From contig JAFQAS010000067.1 in the NCBI GenBank assembly GCA_017399915.1, positions 124,001 through 188,000 of the forward strand: a stretch of DNA of 64,000 bases, given 5' to 3'. Shown piece after piece: positions 45,107 through 55,136 of this stretch. Made by a program: the position numbers and the translations under genes. The stretch's first letter is position 1. Each line of letters opens with the position of its first letter. Below the pieces are notes generated by a model. The model saw only the letters and a program-made list of their open reading frames with translations, was not told the DNA's origin and made no database searches. This stretch comes from Muribaculaceae bacterium. Lineage in GTDB: Bacteria > Bacteroidota > Bacteroidia > Bacteroidales > Muribaculaceae.

Positions 45107-46474
45107 TTATTTCTTCAACCAATTGTGTTGGAATTCACAATCGCGCCAACCATCTTCAATGCGGATATAAGTGTCTTTTATCTTATTATCCACCCATTTT
45201 TCAATCATCTTAGCCTTTGCTTCAGTTTCATACAGTGATTTTATTAATTGGTAGTCGTCAGATAAGTTGGCTTTATGGCTATCAATTCTATTTGTCAATT
45301 TCACTATCGCCACAATCTCTTTATTGCTTTTTGCATCTTTCATTCTGAAAGGTTTAGAAATCTCGCCCGGTTGTAATTGGCTTACAGCAATAGCAACTTC
45401 TTGAGGGAGGTCTGACATTTCAAATCTTATAGTACCTGATTTTTCATTAATCATTATCCCTTTATTATTCTTAGTATCTTTATCTTGAGATATTACCGAA
45501 GTAGCTTCTTCGAATGTAAATTTATTCTCTACGATATCAGTGCGAATAGAATCAAGACGTGCCAATGCCTTATTTATATCAGTTTCCGACACCTTAGGGC
45601 GCAATAGAATGTGACGTGTATTTATTCTATCACCACGTTTTTCAATCAACTGAATGATATGGAACCCAAATTGAGATTCGACAATCTTCGACACTTTCTT
45701 TGTGTCATTTAAGTTAAATGCCACAGCTGCATATTCAGGGTCAAGGTTTCCACGCCCCATAAAGCCTATTTCTCCTCCACGCACACTGCTACCGGTATCT
45801 TCTGAATATAGAATTGCCAATGTAGAGAAATCGCTCTCACCATTATTCACTCTATTGGTATAATCACGCAAACGAGCTTTAACATCTTCAATCTCTTGAC
45901 GAGGGATAACAGGGTTCAATGTCATGATTTGCACCTCTACCTGCATAGGCACGATTGTATCAATCTTATTTGCCGAGAAAAATTTTCTCACATCAGAAGG
46001 TGTGGTTTTCAAATCTTTTGTCAACGATTGTTGCACTTGTGATATGCGCGATTGATTAGTCCATTGCTCCATCATTTCCTCTCTGATTTGAGGTATTGAG
46101 CGACGGAAGCATTCCTCAACCTTCTCTTTTGAACCAAGACTTGCTATATAATAATTAATACGGCTATCAACTTGTTGTTGAATCATCGAGTTTTGTGCTT
46201 CAATTGTGTCGAGGTCGGCTTGATGAAGATATAATTTCTCCAATGCGAGTCGTTCGGGTATCACACAATATGGATTTCCTTTGATAGGAATTTTCTCATA
46301 TTGCATTTGCTGATACATTTCTTCTACGTCAGACTTGTAAATAAGTTGGTCACCAACTACCCAAGCAACCTCTTCGGCGATATTGTTTTGAGCCACAGCT
46401 GCAACATATGTCACAACAATTAAAAGCGCGCTGATTGTATATTTAATTAGTTTCACAAGAATATATTTTTTCAA
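45107..46474 (-). CDS. SurA-like periplasmic peptidyl-prolyl isomerase
   Basis: 455 residues with an N-terminal signal/anchor (about 8-28). A SurA-type chaperone domain (about 30-170) is followed by two parvulin (PpiC) domains: QVEVQIMTLNP...DTGSSVRGGEIGFMGRG and INTRHILLRPKVSE. It probably escorts outer-membrane proteins to BAM. It is in an operon with the OstA-like gene; the second PPIase lies upstream behind its own terminator. Confidence 0.9.
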   Translation of the reverse strand: MKKYILVKLIKYTISALLIVVTYVAAVAQNNIAEEVAWVVGDQLIYKSDVEEMYQQMQYEKIPIKGNPYCVIPERLALEKLYLHQADLDTIEAQNSMIQQQVDSRINYYIASLGSKEKVEECFRRSIPQIREEMMEQWTNQSRISQVQQSLTKDLKTTPSDVRKFFSANKIDTIVPMQVEVQIMTLNPVIPRQEIEDVKARLRDYTNRVNNGESDFSTLAILYSEDTGSSVRGGEIGFMGRGNLDPEYAAVAFNLNDTKKVSKIVESQFGFHIIQLIEKRGDRINTRHILLRPKVSETDINKALARLDSIRTDIVENKFTFEEATSVISQDKDTKNNKGIMINEKSGTIRFEMSDLPQEVAIAVSQLQPGEISKPFRMKDAKSNKEIVAIVKLTNRIDSHKANLSDDYQLIKSLYETEAKAKMIEKWVDNKIKDTYIRIEDGWRDCEFQHNWLKK

Positions 46475-46639
46475 TTACCTATAATTCTACAAAATTACGT
46501 CATCTTTTTGAATTAATACATTAATAATCGCCTCTTCTTTCATTTTTTTTGTTTTTTTTGTTTTTCTATATGCGTTTTCACCGTTTTTGAATAGAAAAAG
46601 CAACTTTTGAGAAGATTGTTCGACACATGTTATAAAAAA

Positions 46640-46675
46640 AATCATCACAATTGCGATACCACAATTGTGATGATT
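46640..46675 (-). terminator. Terminator of the 653-residue PPIase gene
   Basis: A perfect 14-bp stem (46640-46653 with 46662-46675) with an 8-nt loop, followed on the minus strand by seven T. Confidence 0.85.
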
Positions 46676-46700
46676 AATATTTTAAGCAATAATAATTCTA

Positions 46701-48662
46701 TTATTTATTTTTCAATTGATTTAGAACCTTTTGGTTGATTTTTACCGGGTATTTTGCTTTGAGCCCTTCAACCCATTCTTTTTCAAGCTTACCTTGGTAG
46801 TCAGAAGTAACAGCACCTCTCACATCGGCAGCTTCTTCGGGTGATGTCAAAAGCTTACCTTGATAGCCAAAGTAACAATGCCATTTACTCTTATCCGAAG
46901 TTGGTTTTTCGCCACCAAATGCTACATAATCAACGATTGCGTTTTCACCTTTAGCAGCAATCACACGTTCCACTCTCACATCTTTGCGGCCAAATTGTTG
47001 GCGAAGAGCATTTGCCACTGAGTCAACATCAAGGTCTTTTCCTTCCAAGAATTTTTGAGCTTCACCCATGATTGAATCGCTTGAAGTGAAAATAACGAAA
47101 CCTTTATACTTAGGAGCAGTCCAGTTATCATATTTAGCCTTGTTAGCTTGGAAATATTGTTCAAGTCCTTCTTTGTCTTTAGCTGCCTTCTCCCACACGT
47201 TACGATTGCTTATTTCATAAAGCAAAATACCATCGTGATACTCATTAACCAAGTTACGGAATTCAGGATACATATCTTCAAGATGAGCACGCTCATATCC
47301 CATTGCAAAAATACTCATCTCTATTTCAACCGCTTTTTCTATTTGCGACTTACCAAATTCTACATCTTTAGAAATTGCGATTGAAGATTTGACTTGTTGT
47401 ATAACTTTCTTAACAGGTGTGCTTTCTTTACCTATTTTTATTATAGCCATATCACTATCGGCATATTTTGCGATAAATGTAGAGTCAAATGCGCCAATCT
47501 TCTCAAGGTCTTTGATTAGTTTTTTGTAGTTTTTAGAAACAACTTGAGGATTGTGTTTTGCGCGCATTTTTGCCGCCATTTCTTTTTCAGGCAGCATGCC
47601 ACGATCATCGTTATTGATTGCCATCGTAATTGATGGTTTGCATTCTTCTAATGGAGCAAGACCTTTGCTTGCTACGCGATAGATTATGTGCCAACCAAAT
47701 TGTGTTCTGATTGGTTGTGACAACTGTCCGTCATTAAGAGCAAATGTAGCTGATTCGAATTCAGGCACCATTTGTCCCACTCCAAACCAACCAAGATCGC
47801 CACCTTGTTGACGAGAGCCACATTCCGATTCGATGCGAGCCATTTCGCTAAACGCAGCATCTAATTCGGCAGGTGTTTTTGCTACAAGCACATTGTAAAT
47901 CGAGTCGATTTGCACCTTAGCTTTTTCGGCATCTTCAGGAGTTTTTCCATGAGTAAGTTTCAAGATATGTTTTGCATTAACTTGACCAAGAGTCTTACGG
48001 CGATCATTTACCATAATGATATGATAACCGGCAAATGTTTCAATCACGTCAGACACCTCACCTACTTTTGTAGCCCATGCCGCTTCTTCGAAACTGTAAG
48101 GCCAACGATTTGCGACAATCCAACCCATCAAACCACCGCGATTGCTGGTAGAACGGTCGGTTGAGTATTTTTTAGCCAATTCTTCAAATGTGCCATTTCC
48201 AGCCTTGAATTCTTTGCGAATGCTGTCAAGACGTGCTTTGTTTGCTTTATTCTTGACGGGGTCTTCAGAAATATGAATCATAATATGACTCACATTCACA
48301 TCTTCTTGCATACGAGCATACACCTCGTTAACCAAGCGATCCATTGTAGAATTATCAGTGAAATATGGAGCAGCCAATTCATTACGATGTCCTTGGAATT
48401 CACCACGGAAAGAAGCTGTTGTGTCAATTCCGGCAGCTACGGCATCGGCAACTTTTAATTTATATGTAACAAACATATCGACATATTCATCGATTGATTG
48501 TTTTTGAGTTTGTTGCGAATTGTTTTTGTTATAAAGATACTCAAACTCGCTAAGTTTCACATCTTTCCCATTAATTGTCATTAATACGGGATCGTCATTC
48601 TTTGCCGAAGCACAGAAAATTGTAGCCGCAACAAGGGCTAATGATGCAAGACGTTTTTTCAT
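46701..48662 (-). CDS. Large periplasmic peptidyl-prolyl isomerase (two parvulin domains)
   Basis: 653 residues with signal peptide (ending FCASAKN). Two PpiC domains are in tandem at about 115-225 (NVSHIMIHISEDP; SNRGGLMGWI; GYHIIMVNDRR) and 228-335 (NAKHILKLTHGKT; QQGGDLGWFGVGQMVPEF; FGWHIIYRV). A long C-terminal region without a known domain follows. It probably folds envelope proteins. It lies between guaB and the SurA-like gene, all on the minus strand. Confidence 0.92.
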   Translation of the reverse strand: MKKRLASLALVAATIFCASAKNDDPVLMTINGKDVKLSEFEYLYNKNNSQQTQKQSIDEYVDMFVTYKLKVADAVAAGIDTTASFRGEFQGHRNELAAPYFTDNSTMDRLVNEVYARMQEDVNVSHIMIHISEDPVKNKANKARLDSIRKEFKAGNGTFEELAKKYSTDRSTSNRGGLMGWIVANRWPYSFEEAAWATKVGEVSDVIETFAGYHIIMVNDRRKTLGQVNAKHILKLTHGKTPEDAEKAKVQIDSIYNVLVAKTPAELDAAFSEMARIESECGSRQQGGDLGWFGVGQMVPEFESATFALNDGQLSQPIRTQFGWHIIYRVASKGLAPLEECKPSITMAINNDDRGMLPEKEMAAKMRAKHNPQVVSKNYKKLIKDLEKIGAFDSTFIAKYADSDMAIIKIGKESTPVKKVIQQVKSSIAISKDVEFGKSQIEKAVEIEMSIFAMGYERAHLEDMYPEFRNLVNEYHDGILLYEISNRNVWEKAAKDKEGLEQYFQANKAKYDNWTAPKYKGFVIFTSSDSIMGEAQKFLEGKDLDVDSVANALRQQFGRKDVRVERVIAAKGENAIVDYVAFGGEKPTSDKSKWHCYFGYQGKLLTSPEEAADVRGAVTSDYQGKLEKEWVEGLKAKYPVKINQKVLNQLKNK

Positions 48663-48709
48663 CGTTATTTTAGTTTATTATTTTTCTATGATATATTATT
48701 TACAAAAAA

Positions 48710-48759
48710 GATATAGAGATATAACGTTAAACACACCCGTTTTATTATATCTCTATATC
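48710..48759 (-). terminator. Terminator of guaB
   Basis: A 15-bp perfect stem (48710-48724 with 48745-48759) with a 20-nt loop, followed on the minus strand by six T. Confidence 0.8.
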
Positions 48760-48816
48760 ATTTTATTTTATTCGCTATAATCCGATTTAATACTGTGAAT
48801 TATGCGATAATTATCA

Positions 48817-50295
48817 TTATTGATGCGATGCGCTATAGTTAGGCGCTTCACTGGTGATTGCCACATCGTGTGGGTGGCTTTCGGCCACACCGGCATTGGT
48901 GATGCGGGTAAATTTAGCAGTGTGGAGTTTGTCGATATTTTCAGCACCGCAATAACCCATACCTGCGCGCAATCCACCTAAAATTTGATAAACCACTTCA
49001 TAGAGTGTTCCTTTGTAAGGCACACGAGCGGCGATACCTTCGGGAACGAGTTTCTTTGTGTCGCTTTCGTTGGCTTGGAAATAGCGGTCTTTTGAGCCTT
49101 TTTCCATTGCTTCAAGCGAACCCATTCCGCGATAAGCTTTAAACTTACGTCCGTTGTAGATGATTGTGCTACCCGGAGACTCTTCAACACCGGCAAGCAT
49201 ACCACCAAGCATTACCGAATAAGCACCTGCGGCAAGAGCTTTAACAATATCGCCTGAGTAACGAATACCACCATCGGCAATCAAGGGCACTCCTGTTCCT
49301 TCCAATGCTTTTGCAACATCATAAACGGCACTTAATTGAGGCACACCTACACCTGCGATAACACGAGTAGTACAGATTGAGCCGGGACCGATACCCACTT
49401 TCACACCATCAGCGCCATTTTCAACGAGATATTTAGCTGCTTCGCCTGTAGCGATATTACCTACTACTACATCAATATATGGATATTTTGCTTTCACAGA
49501 CTTCAACACTTCAACCACACCTTTAGTGTGACCATGTGCGGTGTCGATAACGATAGCATCAACGCCGGCTTCAACAAGTGCGTCAACACGATCCATGCTA
49601 TCACCGGTAACACCTACACCGGCAGCAACACGAAGGCGACCAAGGGCATCTTTACATGCATTGGGTTTATCTTTAGCTTTAGTAATGTCTTTATAAGTAA
49701 CCAAGCCAATCAAGTGGTTTTCACTATCCACAACAGGAAGTTTTTCAATCTTGTGTTGTTGAAGAATTTCGGCTGCTTCTTCAAGATTAGTAGATTGGTT
49801 GGTTGTCACGAGATTTTCCGATGTCATCACATCATCGATAACACGATTGAGGTCGTGTTCAAAACGCAAATCGCGGTTTGTAACAATACCCACAAGTTTA
49901 TTGTCATTATCAACCACAGGAATACCACCGATATGATACTCTTTCATCATAGCAAGTGCATCACTTACTGTGCTTCCACATTTGATTGTTACAGGATCGT
50001 AAATCATACCGTTTTCGGCACGTTTTACTGCATGTACTTGACGAGCTTGCTCTGCTATCGACATATTTTTGTGAATAACACCGATACCACCTTCGCGAGC
50101 AATAGCAATAGCTAATTGCGCTTCGGTAACAGTATCCATTGCTGCCGATACAATTGGTGCATTGAGCGAAATGTTACGAGAGAACTTTGTCTTTAGACTG
50201 ACACAACGGGGAAGAACTTCCGAATAAGCCGGAATCAAGAGGACATCATCAAATGTGAGTCCATCCATTTTTACTCGATCTGCAATAAATGACAT
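48817..50295 (-). CDS. guaB: IMP dehydrogenase
   Basis: 492 residues. Oxidises IMP to XMP, the substrate of the GMP synthase at 28.8 kb. The TIM barrel is split by two CBS domains (about 95-205: [37 protein letters not shown]). The catalytic loop GPGSICTTR with its Cys and the late flap MGSLEAM are intact. It has its own consensus promoter and terminator. The window thus holds guaB, guaA and gmk, the whole IMP-to-GDP branch, but at three separate sites. Confidence 0.97.
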   Translation of the reverse strand: MSFIADRVKMDGLTFDDVLLIPAYSEVLPRCVSLKTKFSRNISLNAPIVSAAMDTVTEAQLAIAIAREGGIGVIHKNMSIAEQARQVHAVKRAENGMIYDPVTIKCGSTVSDALAMMKEYHIGGIPVVDNDNKLVGIVTNRDLRFEHDLNRVIDDVMTSENLVTTNQSTNLEEAAEILQQHKIEKLPVVDSENHLIGLVTYKDITKAKDKPNACKDALGRLRVAAGVGVTGDSMDRVDALVEAGVDAIVIDTAHGHTKGVVEVLKSVKAKYPYIDVVVGNIATGEAAKYLVENGADGVKVGIGPGSICTTRVIAGVGVPQLSAVYDVAKALEGTGVPLIADGGIRYSGDIVKALAAGAYSVMLGGMLAGVEESPGSTIIYNGRKFKAYRGMGSLEAMEKGSKDRYFQANESDTKKLVPEGIAARVPYKGTLYEVVYQILGGLRAGMGYCGAENIDKLHTAKFTRITNAGVAESHPHDVAITSEAPNYSASHQ

Positions 50296-50324
50296 AGAAA
50301 AATATGTTTAATTTTTATTGCACG

Positions 50325-50355
50325 CAAAGTTAATCATAATTAAGCAAACTGCAAA
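50325..50355 (-). promoter_or_regulatory. Consensus promoter of guaB
   Basis: On the minus strand TTTG (50355-50352), 19 nt, then TAACTTTG (50332-50325), followed by C. A near-perfect match in sequence and spacing, 29 bp before the ATG. Confidence 0.8.
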
Positions 50356-50461
50356 CAAAATTGCGATAAATTCAATACTTCTGCATAAAAAATCGCATCT
50401 AAATCATATGATTTTGTACTGAAATTTTGCAAGCGCAATAAAGCACCTTCTAAAAGAATAT

Positions 50462-51388
50462 CTAATATTTAATATGCACCCATCGATTGATGGCGCGTTT
50501 TTCTTGTTTACGTTGGGCTTTCAAGCAAGCTTTACTATTGCTATATCGCAATCCCAAATTTTGTTGTGCATATGAATATCCTTTGGCTTGGCTCCACAAT
50601 GCAAATGCTTGTTCTTTGTTTTGCACCACACCTTTCCCAAGGTAGTAACAACCAGCCAAGTTATTAATTGCCATTACATTTCCTTGCGCGGCCGATTTTG
50701 AATATAGCGTAGCTGCTTTAGCGTCATCTCTTGCCACTCCGGTGCCATTTTCGTAGCATTGCGCGAGATTAAATTGAGCCACATCTAAGCCTTGAGCCGC
50801 AGCTCGTTCATACCAATACACTGCTTGTTGGTAATCTTTCTCCACACCTCGACCCAAGAAATAGCAATTTCCCATATTTAATTGAGCCAGAGCACAACTT
50901 TTGCTCGACGCCTTTAAATAATACTTTGCCGCCTCGACATCGTTTTTGGGCAAAATCGAACCTGTGGCAAACATATCTCCTACATAGCATAAAGCCAAAC
51001 CATAGTCTTGTTCGGCCGATTTGTGCAACCACTCCAATCCTTTTTCAACATTTTTCGCCCCATCAGTTCGCCACAAATAATATTCGGCCAATCGACATTG
51101 GGCATCAGCATCGTTTTGGTTAGCCGCTTGAGTGAGCCAGTAGATAGCCTGAGCATTATCAACAGCCACACCTATCCCCTCTTGATAACACACTCCAATA
51201 ACGCATTGCGACAGAGCATGCCCCATTTGAGCGGCTTGCAACCAATATCCGGCCGCTTCGGCATATTTTTCGGCATCACAACAATCATCGCCTTTTTGGA
51301 ACAGTTCCTCAGCCGATTGTTGCGCACTTGCCAACAAGGCGGACAATAATACCGCAACAAGCAATATGTATCTTCTAACGATATGCAC
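50462..51388 (-). CDS. Exported Sel1-like repeat protein
   Basis: 308 residues from a GTG at 51388, which starts a clear signal peptide (HIVRRYILLVAVLLSALLASAQQ). The longer frame to 51556 runs over the flavoprotein 3' end and was rejected. About seven Sel1 repeats of 36 residues follow (AAGYWLQAAQMGHALSQCVIGVCY; AVYWYERAAAQGLDVAQFNLAQCY; AATLYSKSAAQGNVMAINNLAGCY). Sel1 arrays are protein-interaction scaffolds. It starts 17 bp after the flavoprotein stop, so the two are probably co-transcribed. Confidence 0.88.
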   Translation of the reverse strand: MHIVRRYILLVAVLLSALLASAQQSAEELFQKGDDCCDAEKYAEAAGYWLQAAQMGHALSQCVIGVCYQEGIGVAVDNAQAIYWLTQAANQNDADAQCRLAEYYLWRTDGAKNVEKGLEWLHKSAEQDYGLALCYVGDMFATGSILPKNDVEAAKYYLKASSKSCALAQLNMGNCYFLGRGVEKDYQQAVYWYERAAAQGLDVAQFNLAQCYENGTGVARDDAKAATLYSKSAAQGNVMAINNLAGCYYLGKGVVQNKEQAFALWSQAKGYSYAQQNLGLRYSNSKACLKAQRKQEKRAINRWVHIKY

Positions 51389-51405
51389 TAATTTCCTTAA
51401 TTCTA

Positions 51406-52569
51406 TTATTTGAGCATTGCTTCGGCAAGAGCCTCCATTGCGGGGAGGTCGGTTTGTTTCATTGTTGAACGTATCGTCACCATTGGTTCCACGATTTCCA
51501 CCTCTTTCATTTTGCCAAGCATCTCTTTCATCACACGACCAGCCGATGGAGCCCACGAGCCGTTTTCGATGATACCCACGCGACGTTTTTGATATGCTTT
51601 GAGTTTGAGGTGATGCAAGAAGTCATACATTGGAGGGAACACATCGCCATCATATGAAGAAGCGGCCACTACGAGTTGACCATAACGGAATGCGTCCTCA
51701 ACCGCCTCGGCCATATCTTCGCGACTCAAATCGGCCACCGCCACTTTCTTTGCCCCTTTTTCTTTAAGCATTTCAGCCAATTTAAGAGCAGCCACCTTTG
51801 TTCCGCCATAAATAGATGCATAGGCCACAAACACACCTTCGCTTTCCACATCATATTTGCTCCATATATCATAAAGGCCGATATAATGTTCCAAATTTTC
51901 GCTCAACACCGGCCCATGCAACGGACAGATGCTCTTGATTTCCAATTCAGAGGCTTTCTTGAGCAATGATTGCACCGAAATGCCATATTTACCACAAATG
52001 TTTATGTAATAACGACGAGCTTCACAGTCCCATTCTTCATCGTGGCACAATGCTCCAAACTTACCGAAAGCGTCGGCCGAGAATAAAATCTTATCGGCAT
52101 GGTCATATGTCACCATCACTTCAGGCCAATGCACCATAGGTGCCATGATAAATTGAAGAGAATGAGCGCCAAGACTCAATTTTTCATATTCATTCACGGC
52201 TATCGTGCGACCGGTGAAATCAAACCCCTCAAAGAATTGAGGCAACATTGCGATAGCCTTTTTCGAGGCCACAACCTTTAATTCGGGATATTTTTCGAGT
52301 GCCGCCACGATATTACCGGCATGGTCGGGTTCCATGTGTTGCACAATAAGATAGTTGGGGGTGCGACCTTCGAGAGCCTCCTCAAGGTTAGCCCACCAAT
52401 CTTCACTCTTGCGACGATCGACAGTATCCATCACCGCCACCTTTTCGTCGAGAATAAGATAAGAGTTATATGAAATCCCATTGGGAATAATATACTGACT
52501 TTCAAACAAATCGAGTGTAGTATCATCTACACCGATATATTTAATTGTAGGAGTTATATTTTTAATCAT
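51406..52569 (-). CDS. FprA-type flavodiiron protein
   Basis: 387 residues from ATG 52569. The N-terminal metallo-beta-lactamase-like domain has the diiron motif VQHMEPDHAGN, later His ligands (MVHWPE; CPLHGPVLS) and a conserved ADAFGKFG. The C-terminal flavodoxin domain (about 250-387) has VAYASIYGGTKVAALKLA. Such proteins reduce O2 to water or NO to N2O and protect anaerobes. No rubredoxin domain is fused. It has a consensus promoter. Confidence 0.94.
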   Translation of the reverse strand: MIKNITPTIKYIGVDDTTLDLFESQYIIPNGISYNSYLILDEKVAVMDTVDRRKSEDWWANLEEALEGRTPNYLIVQHMEPDHAGNIVAALEKYPELKVVASKKAIAMLPQFFEGFDFTGRTIAVNEYEKLSLGAHSLQFIMAPMVHWPEVMVTYDHADKILFSADAFGKFGALCHDEEWDCEARRYYINICGKYGISVQSLLKKASELEIKSICPLHGPVLSENLEHYIGLYDIWSKYDVESEGVFVAYASIYGGTKVAALKLAEMLKEKGAKKVAVADLSREDMAEAVEDAFRYGQLVVAASSYDGDVFPPMYDFLHHLKLKAYQKRRVGIIENGSWAPSAGRVMKEMLGKMKEVEIVEPMVTIRSTMKQTDLPAMEALAEAMLK

Positions 52570-52608
52570 ATGCTGTAATTTTATATTTGCTTGTCTATTT
52601 CTTTGATG

Positions 52609-52639
52609 CAAAATTACTCACTTTTTATTTAGTAACAAA
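52609..52639 (-). promoter_or_regulatory. Consensus promoter of the flavodiiron gene
   Basis: On the minus strand TTTG (52639-52636), 19 nt, then TAATTTTG (52616-52609). The phage-derived segment starts just beyond it, so the promoter was left intact. Confidence 0.8.
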
Positions 52640-52659
52640 AAAAATCACTGATTGTATCA

Positions 52660-53234
52660 CAGCCAATCTATTTAATCCATCGGCTTCTGCCAAAATGGTG
52701 GCATGGTGGGCATACACTATTTCCCGTTGCAAAAACTGCGACATTGAATCTAAACTTGCATCAAAGGTTTCTGATAATGATTTGTGTGCAGCTTGTCAAT
52801 GCTTGCGTCAGGCACAATCACAACGAGCAAAAAAACGTCCATCTCCACAAGAATACGCCCAACTAAAGCAAAAGGTAGTGGATTGGGCTAATAATAATCT
52901 GGACATTACTCAAGTTCAAGACTCAAATAAAACATCAAATCCAATAAGATGGTCTTATGTCACCTCAAATGATGGAAATACAATAGGAATTGGCAAAGTG
53001 TTTTTTAATGAAATGATACATAAAAACAAACGAAATCCCTTGCTACCAGACATCGTAGAAGCATCTATTTATTTTAAACAATGGATACCCAAAGCAACAA
53101 GGGTTCGGATTGAATCTGGTATACATCACACATTTGACTTCTCTGTTTATCATGTATCTTGGAATGGTTATAATATAGAATTCAAATGTAAATTAACCGA
53201 TGGCGAATTGCTTTACAACATGACATTTGTATAA
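52660..53234 (+). pseudogene. Internally deleted MuF-like gene with a different C-terminal domain
   Basis: In frame, NLFNPSASAKMVAWW aligns to YNFASASAEMAARW of the 23.4-kb MuF gene. It then jumps directly to YTISRCKNCDIESKL (from 52713), so about 110 codons holding the head-protein core are missing. The Cys-rich linker (CKNCDI; DNDLCAACQ) is conserved. After it comes an unrelated about 110-residue tail (WSYVTSNDGNTIGIG; FDFSVYHVSWNGYNIEFKCKL). The upstream part of the frame (52587-52660) is the flavodiiron promoter region, so no genuine start exists. It looks like a relic of a polymorphic MuF toxin whose tip differs from the first. Confidence 0.75.
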
Positions 53235-53370
53235 TAAAAAAAGAACGATGTCATACCCGAAGCCTGCGCTCTTTCGAGCCGACATGAGAGTAACCCTTCG
53301 TTCTTGTCGCAAATTTACAACCATTCCCCAAATAAAAAAAGTTTTCACCACAAAATTTTATATTTTTTTT

Positions 53371-53565
53371 ATGACTCAACTTTATACTATATATTATGGT
53401 AATCTTGCATCTCAAAACGGTAATATTTATCGCATTGAGATTCTTTTCTCCGATTCGTCAAATATACCCACCGAGGTGCGTTTCCCTGCCGATACACCCA
53501 TTGAAATCAAATGGCAAGAAACTTCTAAATTAGACCCAGTACAAGGATCATCGCTTACTCTCTAG
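53371..53565 (+). pseudogene. Truncated phage tail-type protein, N-terminal fragment
   Basis: 64 residues starting MTQLYTIYYGNLASQNGNIY and ending DPVQGSSLTL at a stop. The pattern YTIYYGN, then FPADTPIEIKWQE, then DPVQGSSLTL matches the start of large tail proteins of Bacteroidetes prophages as I remember them. Such proteins continue for hundreds of residues, so this is a remnant. It fits the MuF relic just upstream. Confidence 0.6.
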
Positions 53566-53726
53566 CCCCCTCTATCAAATTATTGAAATCCTCTACATTT
53601 ACATTTAGAGTCTTAAACACCTTTTCACCATTACTCTCTACTTCAACCCTAAATTTTATTGTTTCACCCATTGTTATTCCAATTTTTTTTCTTATATTTA
53701 TCTTACAAATTAATTATCGCATTTTT

Positions 53727-53891
53727 ATGACTAAATTTTTAGGCATATTATCAATCATCATTGGCATCGGTTGGGGGCTTGCAATGGGCTATGTCGCTAG
53801 AAACGCCTCCGAAATCGAGCGCCAAGAAAGAATCCGCAAATGGCAAAAAATCAAAGAAGCCAAAGATGCCAATCAAAATAAAGCCAACTAA
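53727..53891 (+). CDS. Small single-pass membrane protein in the phage remnant
   Basis: 54 residues: a TM helix (about 4-22), then a basic, Lys/Glu-rich helix (EIERQERIRKWQKIKEAK). No family is recognised. The frame is open further upstream to 53583, but ATG 53727 gives the natural membrane-anchor start. Confidence 0.45.
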   Translation: MTKFLGILSIIIGIGWGLAMGYVARNASEIERQERIRKWQKIKEAKDANQNKAN

Positions 53892-53982
53892 CTCCCCCTT
53901 ATATCCCCTCTGTCCCCGGCAAGCCCCCCTTGTCGGGGACTTCTATATCTATTTCAACCCATAACGATTACGTACTCTGGCG

Positions 53983-54047
53983 CTGTAGCAAAAAGGTGTG
54001 GGAATCCGTGCGAAGCACGTGAAAGCGTAGCGATATGCAATAACCGG
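53983..54047. repeat. Repeat A, copy 2 (65 bp)
   Basis: Two mismatches to 23332-23396, including CGTGC-GAA-GCACG at 54007-54019. It starts a gene-free tract (53892-55168) that holds repeats A, C and B, other palindromes and no convincing genes. Confidence 0.92.
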
Positions 54048-54333
54048 GGGTAGAGCAAAGCGATACCCCCGGTTTGCAAACTACCACCACCATGCGTCTG
54101 AAAAGACGCGAAAAATTAGCACATAATCATTACTTTATCTCTCATATTCATTATATGTTTATCATAAAACATGGCTTAATGGTCAAAATAATTGTAAAAT
54201 CTCTATAAATCGCTGACAATGATTAACTTTGGGTGTTTGAAAATTTATGGATAAAAAATCTGCTTTTTTATAACTCAAAACCCATAATAAAATTTCCCGA
54301 TTAGCCGGGGGAATACATATCGCTGCGCTTTCC

Positions 54334-54444
54334 CGTGCTTTGCACGTTTCTGAGAGAGGAGGCAGCTCTCCGTCCGGAGGTTTCGGGCTAACACCCTCAA
54401 CCACGCGGTTATTACATATCGCTGCGCTCCCCGTGCTTCGCACG
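54334..54444. repeat. Repeat C, copy 2, with paired TTC/TTT-loop palindromes
   Basis: CGTGC-TTT-GCACG (54334-54346) and CGTGC-TTC-GCACG (54432-54444) flank TCCGGAGGTTTC...ACCCTCAA, similar to 42577-42647. Opposite in orientation to the GAA copy in repeat A, giving a BIME-like inverted pair. Confidence 0.75.
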
Positions 54445-54548
54445 TTTCCCCTCGTTTTTTGCCAGTGAACCATTTTCCGCTTGCCCACACTAAAAAGATA
54501 CTGAGCCCATATACATCCCTATTTTCTTTATTCAGTAAATGATATTAT

Positions 54549-54748
54549 TGAATAAAAAAACATCAAGGGCGACACTTTGGACTCAAATGCCTGTTCGTCA
54601 TTCCCTCAATGCTTTTGGGCACAAATATAGCAACTATTTTTCAAACAACAATAAAAAGGAGTCAAAATAATAAATGCTAAAATTCTCATCAACAATTCGA
54701 TATTTTACAGCGAAGAAGCCTTTGGCGTTTTCTTCACCGATGCATCAA
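54549..54748. repeat. Repeat B, copy 2 (about 200 bp)
   Basis: Matches 24565-24764. The small reading frame seen in copy 1 has no ATG here and stops after FTDASK, so this copy is decayed. Confidence 0.88.
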
Positions 54749-54804
54749 AGTAAATTATATAAGCTATTATTGGTGCCTGATAAAACTTTTTCAAGAGCAA
54801 ATGC

Positions 54805-55025
54805 AACCCCAAAGGGGTTGATTAGTATGTAGCCGGGTTTAACCACGCAGTGGATAAGCCCGGTATCTTATTAAATAGAGATAGATTCTGTAGGAATCTT
54901 TAATCAGAGTAAATAATGTATCTTTCAGATACAATTTCAACACTTCTCCCGCCCGGGCATTGCCTCTACGAGCCAATACCCGGCTACGTACTAAGCATTA
55001 CCTTCGGCAATGCCCCTCGGAAATC
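54805..55025. repeat. Cluster of short palindromes, REP-like element remnant
   Basis: Successive small hairpins: CAACCCC-AAA-GGGGTTG near 54805, GATTC...GAATC near 54885, GTATCT-TTC-AGATAC near 54919, and CATTACC-TTC-GGCAATG near 55000. Phrases such as GTAGCCGGGTTT and CCCGGTAT lie between them. Stems vary while loops stay TTC or AAA. No coding is apparent. Confidence 0.65.
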
Positions 55026-55136
55026 TCACATAGTGGGGCTCATAATTTGAAAAAAAAATCTCAATCGCTTAACTCAGCGATTGAGACCAATTTTAATATC
55101 CTTTTTATTTTTTATCGGACAACAATAATAAGCTAT

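Noticed and set aside
49528-50115. Antisense frame (195 codons) in guaB
   Set aside because: Shadow of a highly conserved gene; the composition mirrors the guaB codons.
51389-51556. N-terminal extension of the Sel1 protein
   Set aside because: It lies over the 3' end of the flavodiiron gene in another frame; the signal peptide begins at the GTG at 51388.
54183-54490. Two minus-strand frames in the repeat-rich gap
   Set aside because: They run through repeat C and palindromes and have no protein features.
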